DNA of 64,000 nucleotides from Flavobacteriales bacterium (GTDB taxonomy: Bacteria; Bacteroidota; Bacteroidia; CAIKAF01). Within the stretch, counting starts at the first letter, position 1. Each line of letters begins with the position of its first letter. The DNA is taken from NCBI GenBank assembly GCA_025451235.1, contig JANWKT010000024.1:62001-126000 (forward strand). Reading direction: 5' to 3'. The notes below the pieces were generated by a model. The model was not told the origin of the DNA, did no database searches, and worked only from the letters and a program-made list of their open reading frames with translations. Of this stretch, positions 19,159 through 28,123 are shown piece after piece. The translations under genes were made by a program, and so were the position numbers.

Positions 19159-21717
19159 GTGAATTCCAAACCAATAACAAGTTCCGGTTCATTTCGCCTA
19201 TTGTATACATGGAGTGGGGCTTTTGCTTTTTTATTTCCGTTTTTTATTCTTACCTGTTTCTCTCAGCAGCTTCCCTATAAAACGATCGGGTTAAAGGACG
19301 GTTTGCCACAATCGATCGTTTACCGGATGGTGCAGGATCACCAGGGGTATATGTGGCTGGCAACTCCTGGAGGAGTTTGCAGATACGATGGAAGCCGGTT
19401 TGATGTGTATTCACAATACGATGGTATAGGAGCCTATTTCATCATCAACATGCAATTTGATGATAGAGGTCAACTATGGGTGGCCACCTATGGAAATGGG
19501 ATTGCTTGTTTTAATGGCCAGAAATTTACCAATTTCAATAGGTCTTCCGGATTAATTTCCAACCAGATCAGGTGTTTTATAGGAACCAGTTCCGGTGATT
19601 ACTTTGTGAGTACCATTGATACAGGAATTGTTTGGGTAGATAAATACCTGGAACAAAAAGTAATCCTCGACCCGGATGGAAAAAAGATCCTTTTCGCCAG
19701 AGATATCAGGGAATTACCCAATGGAAATATCTGGATTGGATGCAACCATGGTATCATCGAGTTAGACAAAAAAAATAACTATTCCCCTAAGTATATCTTA
19801 AAAGAAGAACATGAAATTATATGTTTTGAAACAGATCAGGAAGGTGATATTTGGGCAGGCGGTGATCAATCTCTTTGGGAATTCAAAAAAGGAGGCAAGG
19901 TCAACTGGTCTCACCTGATCCCTGAGTATACCGAAGTATGGGACTTACTGGAGGATAGATCCACTGGTAGTATGTATATCGCCACAACCACCGGCTTGAT
20001 TGAAAAAAATGGAACAAAGTATAACTTGATCACTTCTGCCAATGGTTTGACGGTGGATGATACAAAATCGCTGGTAAGGGATAGAAATGGCAATATATGG
20101 GTAGGAACTTTAGGAGGTGGGGCAGTTATTTTAGAGAACAAAGGCATTGATCATTTCACGAGTGGTGAAGAGGTAAGTGATTTTGCTGCAACCACAATGG
20201 TAGAAGATACAGAGGGCAATATATGGATAGGAACCAACAACCAAGGATTACTTATTTGCGATGGAAATGTTTTAAAAAAACCTTTATACGTTAGTCGCAA
20301 TGATATCAAGGATCCTTTTGTTTCGGTAAAGGACCCTGTAACCGGTGATGTTTTTTTTGCTGAGTATGAGGGCACACTTATTCGGATAAGAAATGGAAAA
20401 GTAGTTTGGAAATGGCAACCAAGAACTTCCGATCCGTTGAGGATCTTAGGTATACATTATTTCGAGGAGAAATTATTTATTACCACCTATCATGGGGTAT
20501 ACAGTATCTCAGAAAAAGACAACCAATTGAATCGGGTGGAAGGATTTGGGGATCTATATGCTTCGTATTCTTTTAGTGACCCTTTTGGATATTTATGGAT
20601 TTTATCGGATGGGGGAAAGATCATGAAGTGGAAAGATGGTCGTGTGGAAGATTTGACCGAATTGATCAACCCTACCCGATCCTCAGTTGTTCAAGGCTTG
20701 TACGACCCAGTTCACCAATTATATTGGTTCTGCTCCTATTCAGGATTAATTGCTTTTAACGGTAAACAAACCTATAAACTTCATTCTAAAAATGGTATTC
20801 ACTCCGATTCTCCCTGGTCAATGATACTGGATCATTCCGGAAATATATGGCTTGGACTTCCTAACGGGGTCGAATGCATTGATTTCGAAAAAAAGACTTC
20901 CCAGTTTTTGGGATACGACCAGGGATTTACACCCATTGAAACAAATTCATGTGTGATAGAATGTGATAAAGAAGGAAATGTTTGGTTCGGTACCATTTGC
21001 TCGGCAACCAGGATAAGGGTAAATGATATTAAGCCTAAAAAATCGATTGTTGATCTATGGATCCAACACATCACCGTAAATGAGGTCCCTGTTTTTATTC
21101 AAGATGTACTGCATGATAAAAAGGAAACACTCATTCTTCCCTATTATAAAAACAACCTGGTCATTGACCTGAATGGGATCTGTTTCGACAATGCAAAAGA
21201 TGTCAAGTACTCCTGGCATTTATCAGGGTTAGATGAAAAGTGGACCGTCTTTCATAATGAACGAAAGGCGATTTACTCCAACCTGCCACCAGGAACTTAT
21301 CAATTCAAGGCCAGGGCCATGGACCCTAATGGTTTTGAAGCAAAAGAAGTAGACCTCAAAATTATTATAAAAAAACCTGTTTGGAACCGTTGGTGGTTTT
21401 ATACGGCAGAGGTTTTGGTGATGATCTTTTTAATATTTCTCAGCTTCAGGTTTACCAGCAATCCCTCTCAAAATAAGCTGGGAAATTTACTTACCCTTGT
21501 TTCCATCCTTATTATCTTTGAAGCGGTACTGATCTATGTTTCTGGCTATGTAAATAAGTTTACGGGTGGGGTACCCATTTTCCAACTGATCATGAATGTA
21601 ATCCTTGCGGGCACTTTGCATCCGCTGGAACAAGGCATCCGTAAATTGATGCGAAAATGGGCATTCAAGAAGAAAAAGAAAAAAATGGGTGAAACCTCCA
21701 CTCATTCAAGCGACTAA
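19159..21717 (+). CDS. reg_prop/Y_Y_Y propeller sensor ending in a membrane module, no kinase
   Basis: This 852-residue protein reads from a GTG start. A signal-anchor (FLFPFFILTCFSQ) leads into a two-component-regulator propeller. It starts IGLKDGLPQSIVYRMVQDHQGYMWLAT and contains about a dozen blades with the motif D-x-x-G-N-I-W-x-G. A Y_Y_Y beta-sandwich (about 640-745; YSWHLSGLDEKW and YSNLPPGTYQFKARAMD) follows, then a membrane helix (about 752-770). Hybrid sensors of this type continue into a histidine kinase or LytTR domain. Here the chain instead ends within 90 residues in the module IIFEAVLIYVSG, TGGVP, N, HPLEQGIRKLMRKW, with a Lys-rich tail. It is a tandem paralog of the gene at 21802. 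Confidence 0.9.
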   Translation: MNSKPITSSGSFRLLYTWSGAFAFLFPFFILTCFSQQLPYKTIGLKDGLPQSIVYRMVQDHQGYMWLATPGGVCRYDGSRFDVYSQYDGIGAYFIINMQFDDRGQLWVATYGNGIACFNGQKFTNFNRSSGLISNQIRCFIGTSSGDYFVSTIDTGIVWVDKYLEQKVILDPDGKKILFARDIRELPNGNIWIGCNHGIIELDKKNNYSPKYILKEEHEIICFETDQEGDIWAGGDQSLWEFKKGGKVNWSHLIPEYTEVWDLLEDRSTGSMYIATTTGLIEKNGTKYNLITSANGLTVDDTKSLVRDRNGNIWVGTLGGGAVILENKGIDHFTSGEEVSDFAATTMVEDTEGNIWIGTNNQGLLICDGNVLKKPLYVSRNDIKDPFVSVKDPVTGDVFFAEYEGTLIRIRNGKVVWKWQPRTSDPLRILGIHYFEEKLFITTYHGVYSISEKDNQLNRVEGFGDLYASYSFSDPFGYLWILSDGGKIMKWKDGRVEDLTELINPTRSSVVQGLYDPVHQLYWFCSYSGLIAFNGKQTYKLHSKNGIHSDSPWSMILDHSGNIWLGLPNGVECIDFEKKTSQFLGYDQGFTPIETNSCVIECDKEGNVWFGTICSATRIRVNDIKPKKSIVDLWIQHITVNEVPVFIQDVLHDKKETLILPYYKNNLVIDLNGICFDNAKDVKYSWHLSGLDEKWTVFHNERKAIYSNLPPGTYQFKARAMDPNGFEAKEVDLKIIIKKPVWNRWWFYTAEVLVMIFLIFLSFRFTSNPSQNKLGNLLTLVSILIIFEAVLIYVSGYVNKFTGGVPIFQLIMNVILAGTLHPLEQGIRKLMRKWAFKKKKKKMGETSTHSSD

Positions 21718-21758
21718 TTAATTTTCGCAGGTGAGCATATATTGAATCCAAATTTGAG

Positions 21759-21766
21759 TACTTTTG
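21759..21766 (+). promoter_or_regulatory. Putative -7 element (TACTTTTG) of the second propeller gene
   Basis: An exact TAnnTTTG match lies 36 bases before the ATG at 21802 and downstream of the TTG at 21742 that opens the longest frame. It supports the ATG as the true start. A TTG box with proper spacing was not found. Confidence 0.5.
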
Positions 21767-21801
21767 CAAAGTTAGCCCCATTCAAATTGACAAGACGAAG
21801 C

Positions 21802-24318
21802 ATGGTCCATTTCTTTTTAAGAAATAGCATATACGCTGTTTTGTTGTTGGCTCTATTCGTTACTACCATAAATGCGCAACGGTTTCCTTTTACCACTATT
21901 AGCGTAAAGGATGGATTACCCCAATCATCTGTATTCAAAATAGTTCAGGATAAACAAGGTTATATCTGGATGGCAACGGAGGCCGGATTATGCAGGTACG
22001 ATGGCTATAAATTTATTACCTATTCCATTCACAATGGGTTAGGATCTAAATTTGTATCGGATATTAAGATTGATCCACAAGGACGTTTATGGATATCAAC
22101 CATGGGAAAAGGAATTTCATGGTTTGATGGAACCAGTTTTCATCGGTTCGATAAATCAAATGGCCTTCCTTCCAACCAGATCAGGAGCCTTGAATTCACC
22201 AACACCGGAGAACTTTTTATTTGCACCTTGGACACGGGTGTGGTTAAATTGTCGAAAAATAAAAAACCGGAAATTTTTTACTTGCCAAATGGATCTGATT
22301 TTACCAATACATGGAAATTAAACAAGCTAAGAAATGGAGATATTATTTCCGTTGGAAAAGATGGGGCAGTGCGGTTCAAAAAAGACGAAAATTATGCTTA
22401 TGAAATCATCTGTACATCCAATAGCACTTTATTGAACTCTTACGAAACTCAAAACGGGGATATTTGGGTAGGGGGTATTAACCAATTAACGCAAATTAAA
22501 GGGAAACAAGTGATCGATCGATCTGATCTGTTGTTGTTTCGCGATGGGTCTGTGGCCGGTGTTTGGGATATATTTGAACCAGAAGATGCTTCAGCATTAT
22601 ATTTTTCTACTTCCAAAGGTGTCCTGATTCTAAAGGATACTACTATCAAATGGCTAACAACCGCCAATGGATTGCCCTATGAGCATATCATGGATACTTA
22701 CCAGGACAGGTATGGAAACTTTTGGGTGGGCAGTTACGGTGGAGGTGCAGCGATCCTCGACAGCAAAGGTTTGGATCATTTTGATTTTTCCGATGATGTA
22801 CTTCCACTTTCAACAACGGCTTTGCTGGACGATAATGATGGAAGGATATGGCTAGCCACCGATAATTATGGAATATTTACTTTTGATGGAAAGACGGTAC
22901 ACCACCATCCTGATCCCAACCTCCGTGAAGGTATTCTTGCACTAGCCATTGCTAAAAATCCGGTGAGCAATGAAGTTTGGATAGGCAGTTTATTTGGACA
23001 GATCGTCAAGACCAAAAATGGTAAAGTAACTTCGGTAAGGCATACCAAAGGCAATGAAAGACTGCCGATCCTTTACCTTACCTTCTTACCCGATGGAACT
23101 GGAATATTTTGCACCCAACATGGGGCTTATCGAATGGGAGTGAATGACAAGGATCCCCAACTCATGGAAGAATTACCCCAGATATATTTTCGTTCGTCCT
23201 TTATGGATAGTGATGGATTCATGTGGTTCCTGGCGGATGAAGGAGAACTCTACCAGTGGAAAGACGGAAAAGTAAAAGATTATACCACCATCGTTAATCC
23301 TGAAGTGAATGGCCTTGATCATGGATTGTATGATGCCAAGCATCATTTATGGTGGTTTTGCAGCAATACAGGATTGATTGTTTGGAATGGCAGCGGAACC
23401 TATCTTTTTCATTCAGGAAATGGTTTAAAGTCAGATTCACCATGGTCTATTACTCAAGACAGTGCTGGAAGAGTTTGGGTAGGTCATGAAAAGGGTGTTG
23501 AATGCATTGATGTGGACAATAAGAAAATATCATTCATTGGTTATGATCAGGGATTCACTCCGGTAGAAACCAATTCTTGCGTGGCCATGACGGACAGCAA
23601 AGGAGATGTTTGGTTTGGAACTATTTCTTCAGCCAGTCGCGTTCGTATTCACGATATGAAACCCGATGATAGGACCGGAGTTTTAAGAGTACAAAAAGTA
23701 TTGGTAGGAAAAAAAGAAGTATATAAGGAGTTATATGGGGATACCGCCTGCCCTCCTATTACTTTAAAATATAACCAGAATACCATCAATATCGAAATGG
23801 CGGCTTTGTGTTATAGTAACTCCCGGGACGTAAGATATTCGTGGTACCTGGAGAATTATGACAATGAGTGGATCGTGGATAATGAACATAGAGAAGCTTT
23901 ATATACCAACCTACCTCCGGGTTATTATGTTTTTCATGCCAAAGCAATTGAACCCAATGGTTACCATACCAATGAGATCATTTTAAAAATAACCATTCGC
24001 CGTCCTTTCTGGAACCGACCCTGGTTTTATTTGGCCGAATTTTTCATACTTGGCATGTTCATTTTCTTTAGTTTCAGGTGGTCGTCTAATCCACACCAAA
24101 ATAAACTGGGTAGTTTTATGACTCTTTTATCCATCCTTATCATTTTCGAATCCGTATTGATCTATCTATCCACTTATATCAATCAATTTACTGCCGGCAT
24201 ACCTGTTTTTCAGCTGGTCATGAATGTAATTCTGGCTGCTACGCTTCATCCACTGGAGGAATTGATCAGGAAGGTCATGAAAAAATGGGCATTGAAAAAG
24301 GCCAGAAAGAATAGATAG
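21802..24318 (+). CDS. Second reg_prop/Y_Y_Y propeller sensor ending in the same membrane module
   Basis: From ATG 21802 the product has 838 residues and begins with a signal peptide (MVHFFLRNSIYAVLLLALFVTTINAQ). The longer frame from a TTG at 21742 would place 20 residues before it and contains the likely promoter. The propeller opens ISVKDGLPQSSVFKIVQDKQGYIWMAT. Blades run to about residue 610, followed by a Y_Y_Y domain (YSWYLENYDNEW, YTNLPPGYYVFHAKAIEPNG) and a helix (about 740-757). The chain ends in the module IIFESVLIYLST, TAGIP, N, HPLEELIRKVMKKW. It aligns with its upstream neighbour along the whole length, so the pair arose by tandem duplication. No kinase, receiver or DNA-binding domain is present. 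Confidence 0.9.
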   Translation: MVHFFLRNSIYAVLLLALFVTTINAQRFPFTTISVKDGLPQSSVFKIVQDKQGYIWMATEAGLCRYDGYKFITYSIHNGLGSKFVSDIKIDPQGRLWISTMGKGISWFDGTSFHRFDKSNGLPSNQIRSLEFTNTGELFICTLDTGVVKLSKNKKPEIFYLPNGSDFTNTWKLNKLRNGDIISVGKDGAVRFKKDENYAYEIICTSNSTLLNSYETQNGDIWVGGINQLTQIKGKQVIDRSDLLLFRDGSVAGVWDIFEPEDASALYFSTSKGVLILKDTTIKWLTTANGLPYEHIMDTYQDRYGNFWVGSYGGGAAILDSKGLDHFDFSDDVLPLSTTALLDDNDGRIWLATDNYGIFTFDGKTVHHHPDPNLREGILALAIAKNPVSNEVWIGSLFGQIVKTKNGKVTSVRHTKGNERLPILYLTFLPDGTGIFCTQHGAYRMGVNDKDPQLMEELPQIYFRSSFMDSDGFMWFLADEGELYQWKDGKVKDYTTIVNPEVNGLDHGLYDAKHHLWWFCSNTGLIVWNGSGTYLFHSGNGLKSDSPWSITQDSAGRVWVGHEKGVECIDVDNKKISFIGYDQGFTPVETNSCVAMTDSKGDVWFGTISSASRVRIHDMKPDDRTGVLRVQKVLVGKKEVYKELYGDTACPPITLKYNQNTINIEMAALCYSNSRDVRYSWYLENYDNEWIVDNEHREALYTNLPPGYYVFHAKAIEPNGYHTNEIILKITIRRPFWNRPWFYLAEFFILGMFIFFSFRWSSNPHQNKLGSFMTLLSILIIFESVLIYLSTYINQFTAGIPVFQLVMNVILAATLHPLEELIRKVMKKWALKKARKNR

Positions 24319-24349
24319 CAGTCGCAATTCTTGATTTAACTGATAGATC

Positions 24350-24363
24350 CCTAAATATTTAGG
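24350..24363. promoter_or_regulatory. Perfect 14-base palindrome CCTAAATATTTAGG
   Basis: A perfect palindrome immediately upstream of the TTG box of the next promoter. It could be an operator for a dimeric regulator; no such regulator is identified. Confidence 0.45.
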
Positions 24364-24364
24364 A

Positions 24365-24393
24365 TTGTTTTCTGAAAAAAAATTCTAAATTTG
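24365..24393 (+). promoter_or_regulatory. Promoter TTG-N18-TAAATTTG
   Basis: Both elements of the Bacteroidota housekeeping promoter are present with correct spacing: TTG at 24365-24367 and an exact TAAATTTG at 24386-24393. It would drive the glycine-rich T9SS gene at 24455 with a leader of about 55 bases. Confidence 0.65.
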
Positions 24394-24454
24394 TTACAAC
24401 AGGATTCTTAAATGCATCTTGTTATTAAGTAGCCCCAAGCTGTAAACAGACTAG

Positions 24455-26362
24455 ATGAGAAAATATTATTTTTCAATGCTGGTTATTATTCTATTCAGGC
24501 ATATCTCCTATGCCCAAACCACCAATATTTCGGGTACTATTAATACTTATATCGATGTGATGACCTTCGGCCCTTGCCCTAACCAGCTTGATGTAAGTAA
24601 TTCCGCAGGATTTGCCGGCGGAGATGTGGTCCTGATCATTCAAATGAAAGGGGCAACTATTGATGAAACCAATACAGCCGCTTTTGGGACCGTTACCGCC
24701 TATAATGGATCCGGTAGATTTGAAAAAGCTACCATTGCATCTATTGCCGGTAATACTATCTATTTTGTCAATGACCTTGTAAATACCTATAATGCTCCAG
24801 CTGGTAAAGTTCAAATGATCTCTATTCCTCAATATGTGGATGTGGATGTGAATGGTGTTTTGAGCTCATCTGACTGGAATGGAACCACTGGAGGAGTATT
24901 GGTTTTTGAAGCAACCGGGAATGTGGTCTTGAACGCCAATATAGATCTAACAGGAAGAGGATTTCTGGGTGGAAATAATTTACAAGTATGCCCCAATAGC
25001 TGCAATTTTACCACCAACGAAGCTAACTACTACTATCCCATTGGAAATTATCGGGGAGCACCCAAAGGGGAAGGCATTGCTGCCTTTATTATAAACAAAG
25101 AACATGGACGTGGAGCCCAGGCCAATGGCGGGGGCGGTGGAAATGATCATAACAACGGTGGGGCCGGTGGTGGAAATTATGCCGCAGGAGGAGTGGGTGG
25201 AAACAATGCCGAGCCTGGAGCTTTTAATTGCAAAGGTCAAAACAATTATGGCCGGTCGGGTTGGGCCCTTGGATTTGGAGCTGGCCCTGGCAGAGTATTC
25301 CTGGGTGGAGGTGGTGGTGCAGGGCAAGGAAATAATGGGGCCACCGGAGGCTGTCCAAACAATGGAAATTCCGGATCTGGAGGAGATGGTGGCGGCATAG
25401 TGATCATCGGTTGTAATACCTTTAATGGGAATGGATATCAGATCATATCAAGAGGGAATAATGGAGGTGGCTCGAATGCAGACGGAGCTGGAGGAGGCGG
25501 ATCAGGCGGAGTGGTTTGCTTAAACATTGCCGGCTCATTTTCAGTACCTGCTTTAACCATTGATGTAAGAGGTGGGATTGGTGGCAATGCCAATGGAAGT
25601 GCTGCGAATCGATGCTATGGACCCGGTGGAGGAGGTGGTGGTGGAGTGGTATATTCTAGTATTGCCCTACCCGGTAGCTTTACTGTAAATGCTGTTGGTG
25701 GGGCCGCAGGAATTGTGGTAGCAAGCACAAATGCCTGTAATGGTACATCCACGACGGCGTTGGCAGGATCCAATGGAAATGGTATTATCGGATTCACTTT
25801 ACCCGCCGGTACTATTCCTGCCGGACCTGGTTGTTTGCCTTTACCTATTGAACTATTGTCTTTTTATGGGGATCATATTGAACAGGCAAATGTTCTGCAT
25901 TGGACCACTGCAAGCGAAACCAATAACCTGGGTTTTTATGTGGAACATAGTTTAGATTGCATCACATTTCAATCCAGAGGTTTTGTAGAGGGTGCCGGAA
26001 ACTCAAATACCCAGCAATATTATTCATTTGCCGACGCATATCCGGAAAAAGGAATCCACTATTACAGGCTTAAGCAAATGGATATCAATGGAAGCCATTC
26101 CTACTCTCCTATTTTAAGTATTCAGGTAAACGATGACCCCGAAACCATCCTTTATCCCAATCCTACTCATGGAATCATATATTTCAAAGGTCAAAGCCTG
26201 GAAAATATGCTGGTAATGATCACAAATAACACCGGAGCCACTGTAAAATCAATAGAAATCCTAAACGGAAGCATTGATCTTTCGGACCTTAGCCCGGGCA
26301 TCTATCATCTTTTGATACCCATTAAAGGATATACGATCAGAAAATTAATCACGTTGATATAA
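24455..26362 (+). CDS. Glycine-rich T9SS cargo with type A sorting domain
   Basis: The 635-residue product has a signal peptide (MRKYYFSMLVIILFRHISYAQ). An N-terminal beta-rich domain follows (about 22-190; GGDVVLIIQMKGATID and NTIYFVNDLVNTYNAPAGKVQMI). The centre (about 200-440) is a glycine- and asparagine-rich region with many GGGGG and GGxGGN runs, like filamentous or adhesive proteins. Then comes the common linker PLPIELLSFYG...LHWTTASETNNLGFYVEHS...YYRLKQMDINGSHSYS, and last the type A sorting domain (ILYPNPTHGIIYF ... IRKLITLI). Export by T9SS is predicted. The function is unknown; an extracellular adhesive or matrix role is a guess. It follows the propeller sensors but has its own promoter. 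Confidence 0.88.
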   Translation: MRKYYFSMLVIILFRHISYAQTTNISGTINTYIDVMTFGPCPNQLDVSNSAGFAGGDVVLIIQMKGATIDETNTAAFGTVTAYNGSGRFEKATIASIAGNTIYFVNDLVNTYNAPAGKVQMISIPQYVDVDVNGVLSSSDWNGTTGGVLVFEATGNVVLNANIDLTGRGFLGGNNLQVCPNSCNFTTNEANYYYPIGNYRGAPKGEGIAAFIINKEHGRGAQANGGGGGNDHNNGGAGGGNYAAGGVGGNNAEPGAFNCKGQNNYGRSGWALGFGAGPGRVFLGGGGGAGQGNNGATGGCPNNGNSGSGGDGGGIVIIGCNTFNGNGYQIISRGNNGGGSNADGAGGGGSGGVVCLNIAGSFSVPALTIDVRGGIGGNANGSAANRCYGPGGGGGGGVVYSSIALPGSFTVNAVGGAAGIVVASTNACNGTSTTALAGSNGNGIIGFTLPAGTIPAGPGCLPLPIELLSFYGDHIEQANVLHWTTASETNNLGFYVEHSLDCITFQSRGFVEGAGNSNTQQYYSFADAYPEKGIHYYRLKQMDINGSHSYSPILSIQVNDDPETILYPNPTHGIIYFKGQSLENMLVMITNNTGATVKSIEILNGSIDLSDLSPGIYHLLIPIKGYTIRKLITLI

Positions 26363-26384
26363 TACATGTTGGGATTTCATCCTG

Positions 26385-26392
26385 TATCTTTG
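26385..26392 (+). promoter_or_regulatory. Putative -7 element (TATCTTTG)
   Basis: An exact TAnnTTTG match 23 bases after the previous stop and 37 before the ATG at 26429. No TTG box lies at normal spacing. Confidence 0.45.
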
Positions 26393-26428
26393 AAGTGATT
26401 TGAACCAAATATGTACGAAAGGTTAATA

Positions 26429-27259
26429 ATGAAAATAACACCTGTTTTGAAAATAATTACCTGGTCCATCTTATTCTTTGTTGTAACATCAGTGAATGCA
26501 CAAACAGTGAGTACGGAATATGCGGACAAACTCGTTGGCAAATATTATTCCCATGCCAACATCTACTTTACAGATTTGTATGGTGGTGAAGGATTTAATT
26601 TCCCCATTTCAATCGATCCCCATTTAATTGAGGGGGCCAATACAACTTATTTTGTGAGTTTGCCGCTGGGAAGTTATGTGGTTATGGAGTTTACCAATAA
26701 TAAGATCATTGATTATCCGGGGCAGGATGATATTTATGTAACTGAAAACGGCTGCAACAATGAAAGAGCCGAAGTATACGTAAGTTCAGATGGCAAAAAA
26801 TTCATTCAGTTGGGAGTGGTGGATGATTGTTATGAAAGTTCACTCGATCTCGGCTCTATCGGATTTAAGGGAGAAGTACGCTTTGTAAAAGTGGTAGGTC
26901 TTGACCTGAATGGGGGCTCACCGGGATTCGATCTGGTGAATATAAAAGGGCTGCCAAAATCTAGCGTTGAGGTGGTAGAAGATGCGGTTGCTGATTCATT
27001 GGATAATTTATCCGCTTATGGATTTAATGCGTTCAATAACCAAAATGCTTCCGGGAATGAATGGACCATTGAATCCGAAAAAATCAATGAGGCTCAGATC
27101 TTTCTTTACGGACCTGATAAATCCATCATCCCTATTGATTATAAACTCATTGAACCTCATAAGATTGTTATTGATGCTGCAGGTTTTAAAAAAGGGGTAT
27201 ATACCATCGAGATCAAACTAAAAAATGAGGTGATCACCCAAAAGATCAATATCGTTTAA
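26429..27259 (+). CDS. Small secreted protein with short sorting-like C-terminal domain
   Basis: Read from the ATG at 26429 this is a 276-residue secreted protein with signal peptide MKITPVLKIITWSILFFVVTSVNAQ. An ATG six codons earlier (26411) is also open. The middle part (about 40-180) is beta-rich, with SLPLGSYVVMEFTNN and VRFVKVVGLDLNGGSPGFDLVNIKGL. This pattern recalls carbohydrate-binding or F5/8-like sandwich modules but is not a certain match. The last 65 residues (WTIESEKINEAQIFLYGP ... HKIVIDAAGFKKGVYTIEIKLKN ... QKINIV) align with the ends of the proteins at 32976 and 33849. This end looks like a reduced T9SS type A domain without the YPNP opening. Confidence 0.7.
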   Translation: MKITPVLKIITWSILFFVVTSVNAQTVSTEYADKLVGKYYSHANIYFTDLYGGEGFNFPISIDPHLIEGANTTYFVSLPLGSYVVMEFTNNKIIDYPGQDDIYVTENGCNNERAEVYVSSDGKKFIQLGVVDDCYESSLDLGSIGFKGEVRFVKVVGLDLNGGSPGFDLVNIKGLPKSSVEVVEDAVADSLDNLSAYGFNAFNNQNASGNEWTIESEKINEAQIFLYGPDKSIIPIDYKLIEPHKIVIDAAGFKKGVYTIEIKLKNEVITQKINIV

Positions 27260-27465
27260 CAGCTTACTTCCGACAATTTTATTGGGTTATCAGCCGGGAT
27301 AACGACCTATGCTCTCCCCTACTCTTTCCTTCTCCTTTTAAAATCAATATTTACAGGATTAAATGAAATGTTCGTTTATCAACCTTGTTTATATGTTGGA
27401 TAGATAAGTGATATAATTTAAGCAATCAATCTGCCGTTTTACCCTAAACAAAAAAAAACAGTCAA

Positions 27466-28068
27466 ATGGCAGAATTGAATAACAACGACAACCGATCCAA
27501 AAAAGGAAAACCACAATCGAAAAAACATTCCACACGGATGGATATGACCCCTATGGTCGACCTTGCATTTCTTTTACTTACCTTTTTTATGCTCACCACT
27601 ACTTTTAACCAGCCTAAGACCATGGAAGTAAACATGCCGGTTCCAGGAAAACCAAGGGATGTTCCTCCAAATACCGTTACCATTTTAATTGGTGGACAAA
27701 ACGAGTTGGTTTATTACCAGGGTATTTTTGATGCCAACAACAGTTCTAATTTTCATTCATCAGCTTTTGGGAAAAACGGGATTCGAAAATCACTGCTAGA
27801 CCTGAATCAAAAACTCATCGACAGGATCTCTCAAATCGAACAGGAATACCTGCAAGGGAAAATGGATGAGAAAAAGTACCATTCCATGATCAATGAAGCA
27901 AAAAAGAACAAGGACAATGAGGGGGTGTTTGTGATCATCAAACCTACAGATGAAGCCAAATACGAGCATTTGGTATTATTGCTCGATGAAATGAAAATAT
28001 GTAATGTGGTGAACTATTCCATCGTGGATATTACAAAGGAAGAGGAAAAAATAATCGCAGCCCTCTAG
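27466..28068 (+). CDS. ExbD-family biopolymer transport protein, stand-alone
   Basis: ExbD works with ExbB and TonB to pass proton-motive force to outer membrane receptors. The 200-residue product has a basic N-terminal tail, the membrane segment MDMTPMVDLAFLLLTFFML with the conserved Asp, and a periplasmic domain that ends VFVIIKPTDEAKYEHLVLLLDEMKICNVVNYSIV. A charged insertion of about 60 residues (LLDLNQKLIDRISQIEQEY and onward) makes it longer than the usual 130-150. No exbB or tonB gene is adjacent: upstream is a secreted protein and downstream a glycosyltransferase. It may serve a system encoded elsewhere. Confidence 0.9.
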   Translation: MAELNNNDNRSKKGKPQSKKHSTRMDMTPMVDLAFLLLTFFMLTTTFNQPKTMEVNMPVPGKPRDVPPNTVTILIGGQNELVYYQGIFDANNSSNFHSSAFGKNGIRKSLLDLNQKLIDRISQIEQEYLQGKMDEKKYHSMINEAKKNKDNEGVFVIIKPTDEAKYEHLVLLLDEMKICNVVNYSIVDITKEEEKIIAAL

Positions 28069-28123
28069 CAATTAATGATAGAATTGGGATCTTTGGCTAT
28101 ATTTAGCACATCAATTCTATACC

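Noticed and set aside
21742-21801. TTG start for the second propeller gene
   Set aside because: An exact -7 promoter match lies within this stretch and the ATG at 21802 begins a normal signal peptide.
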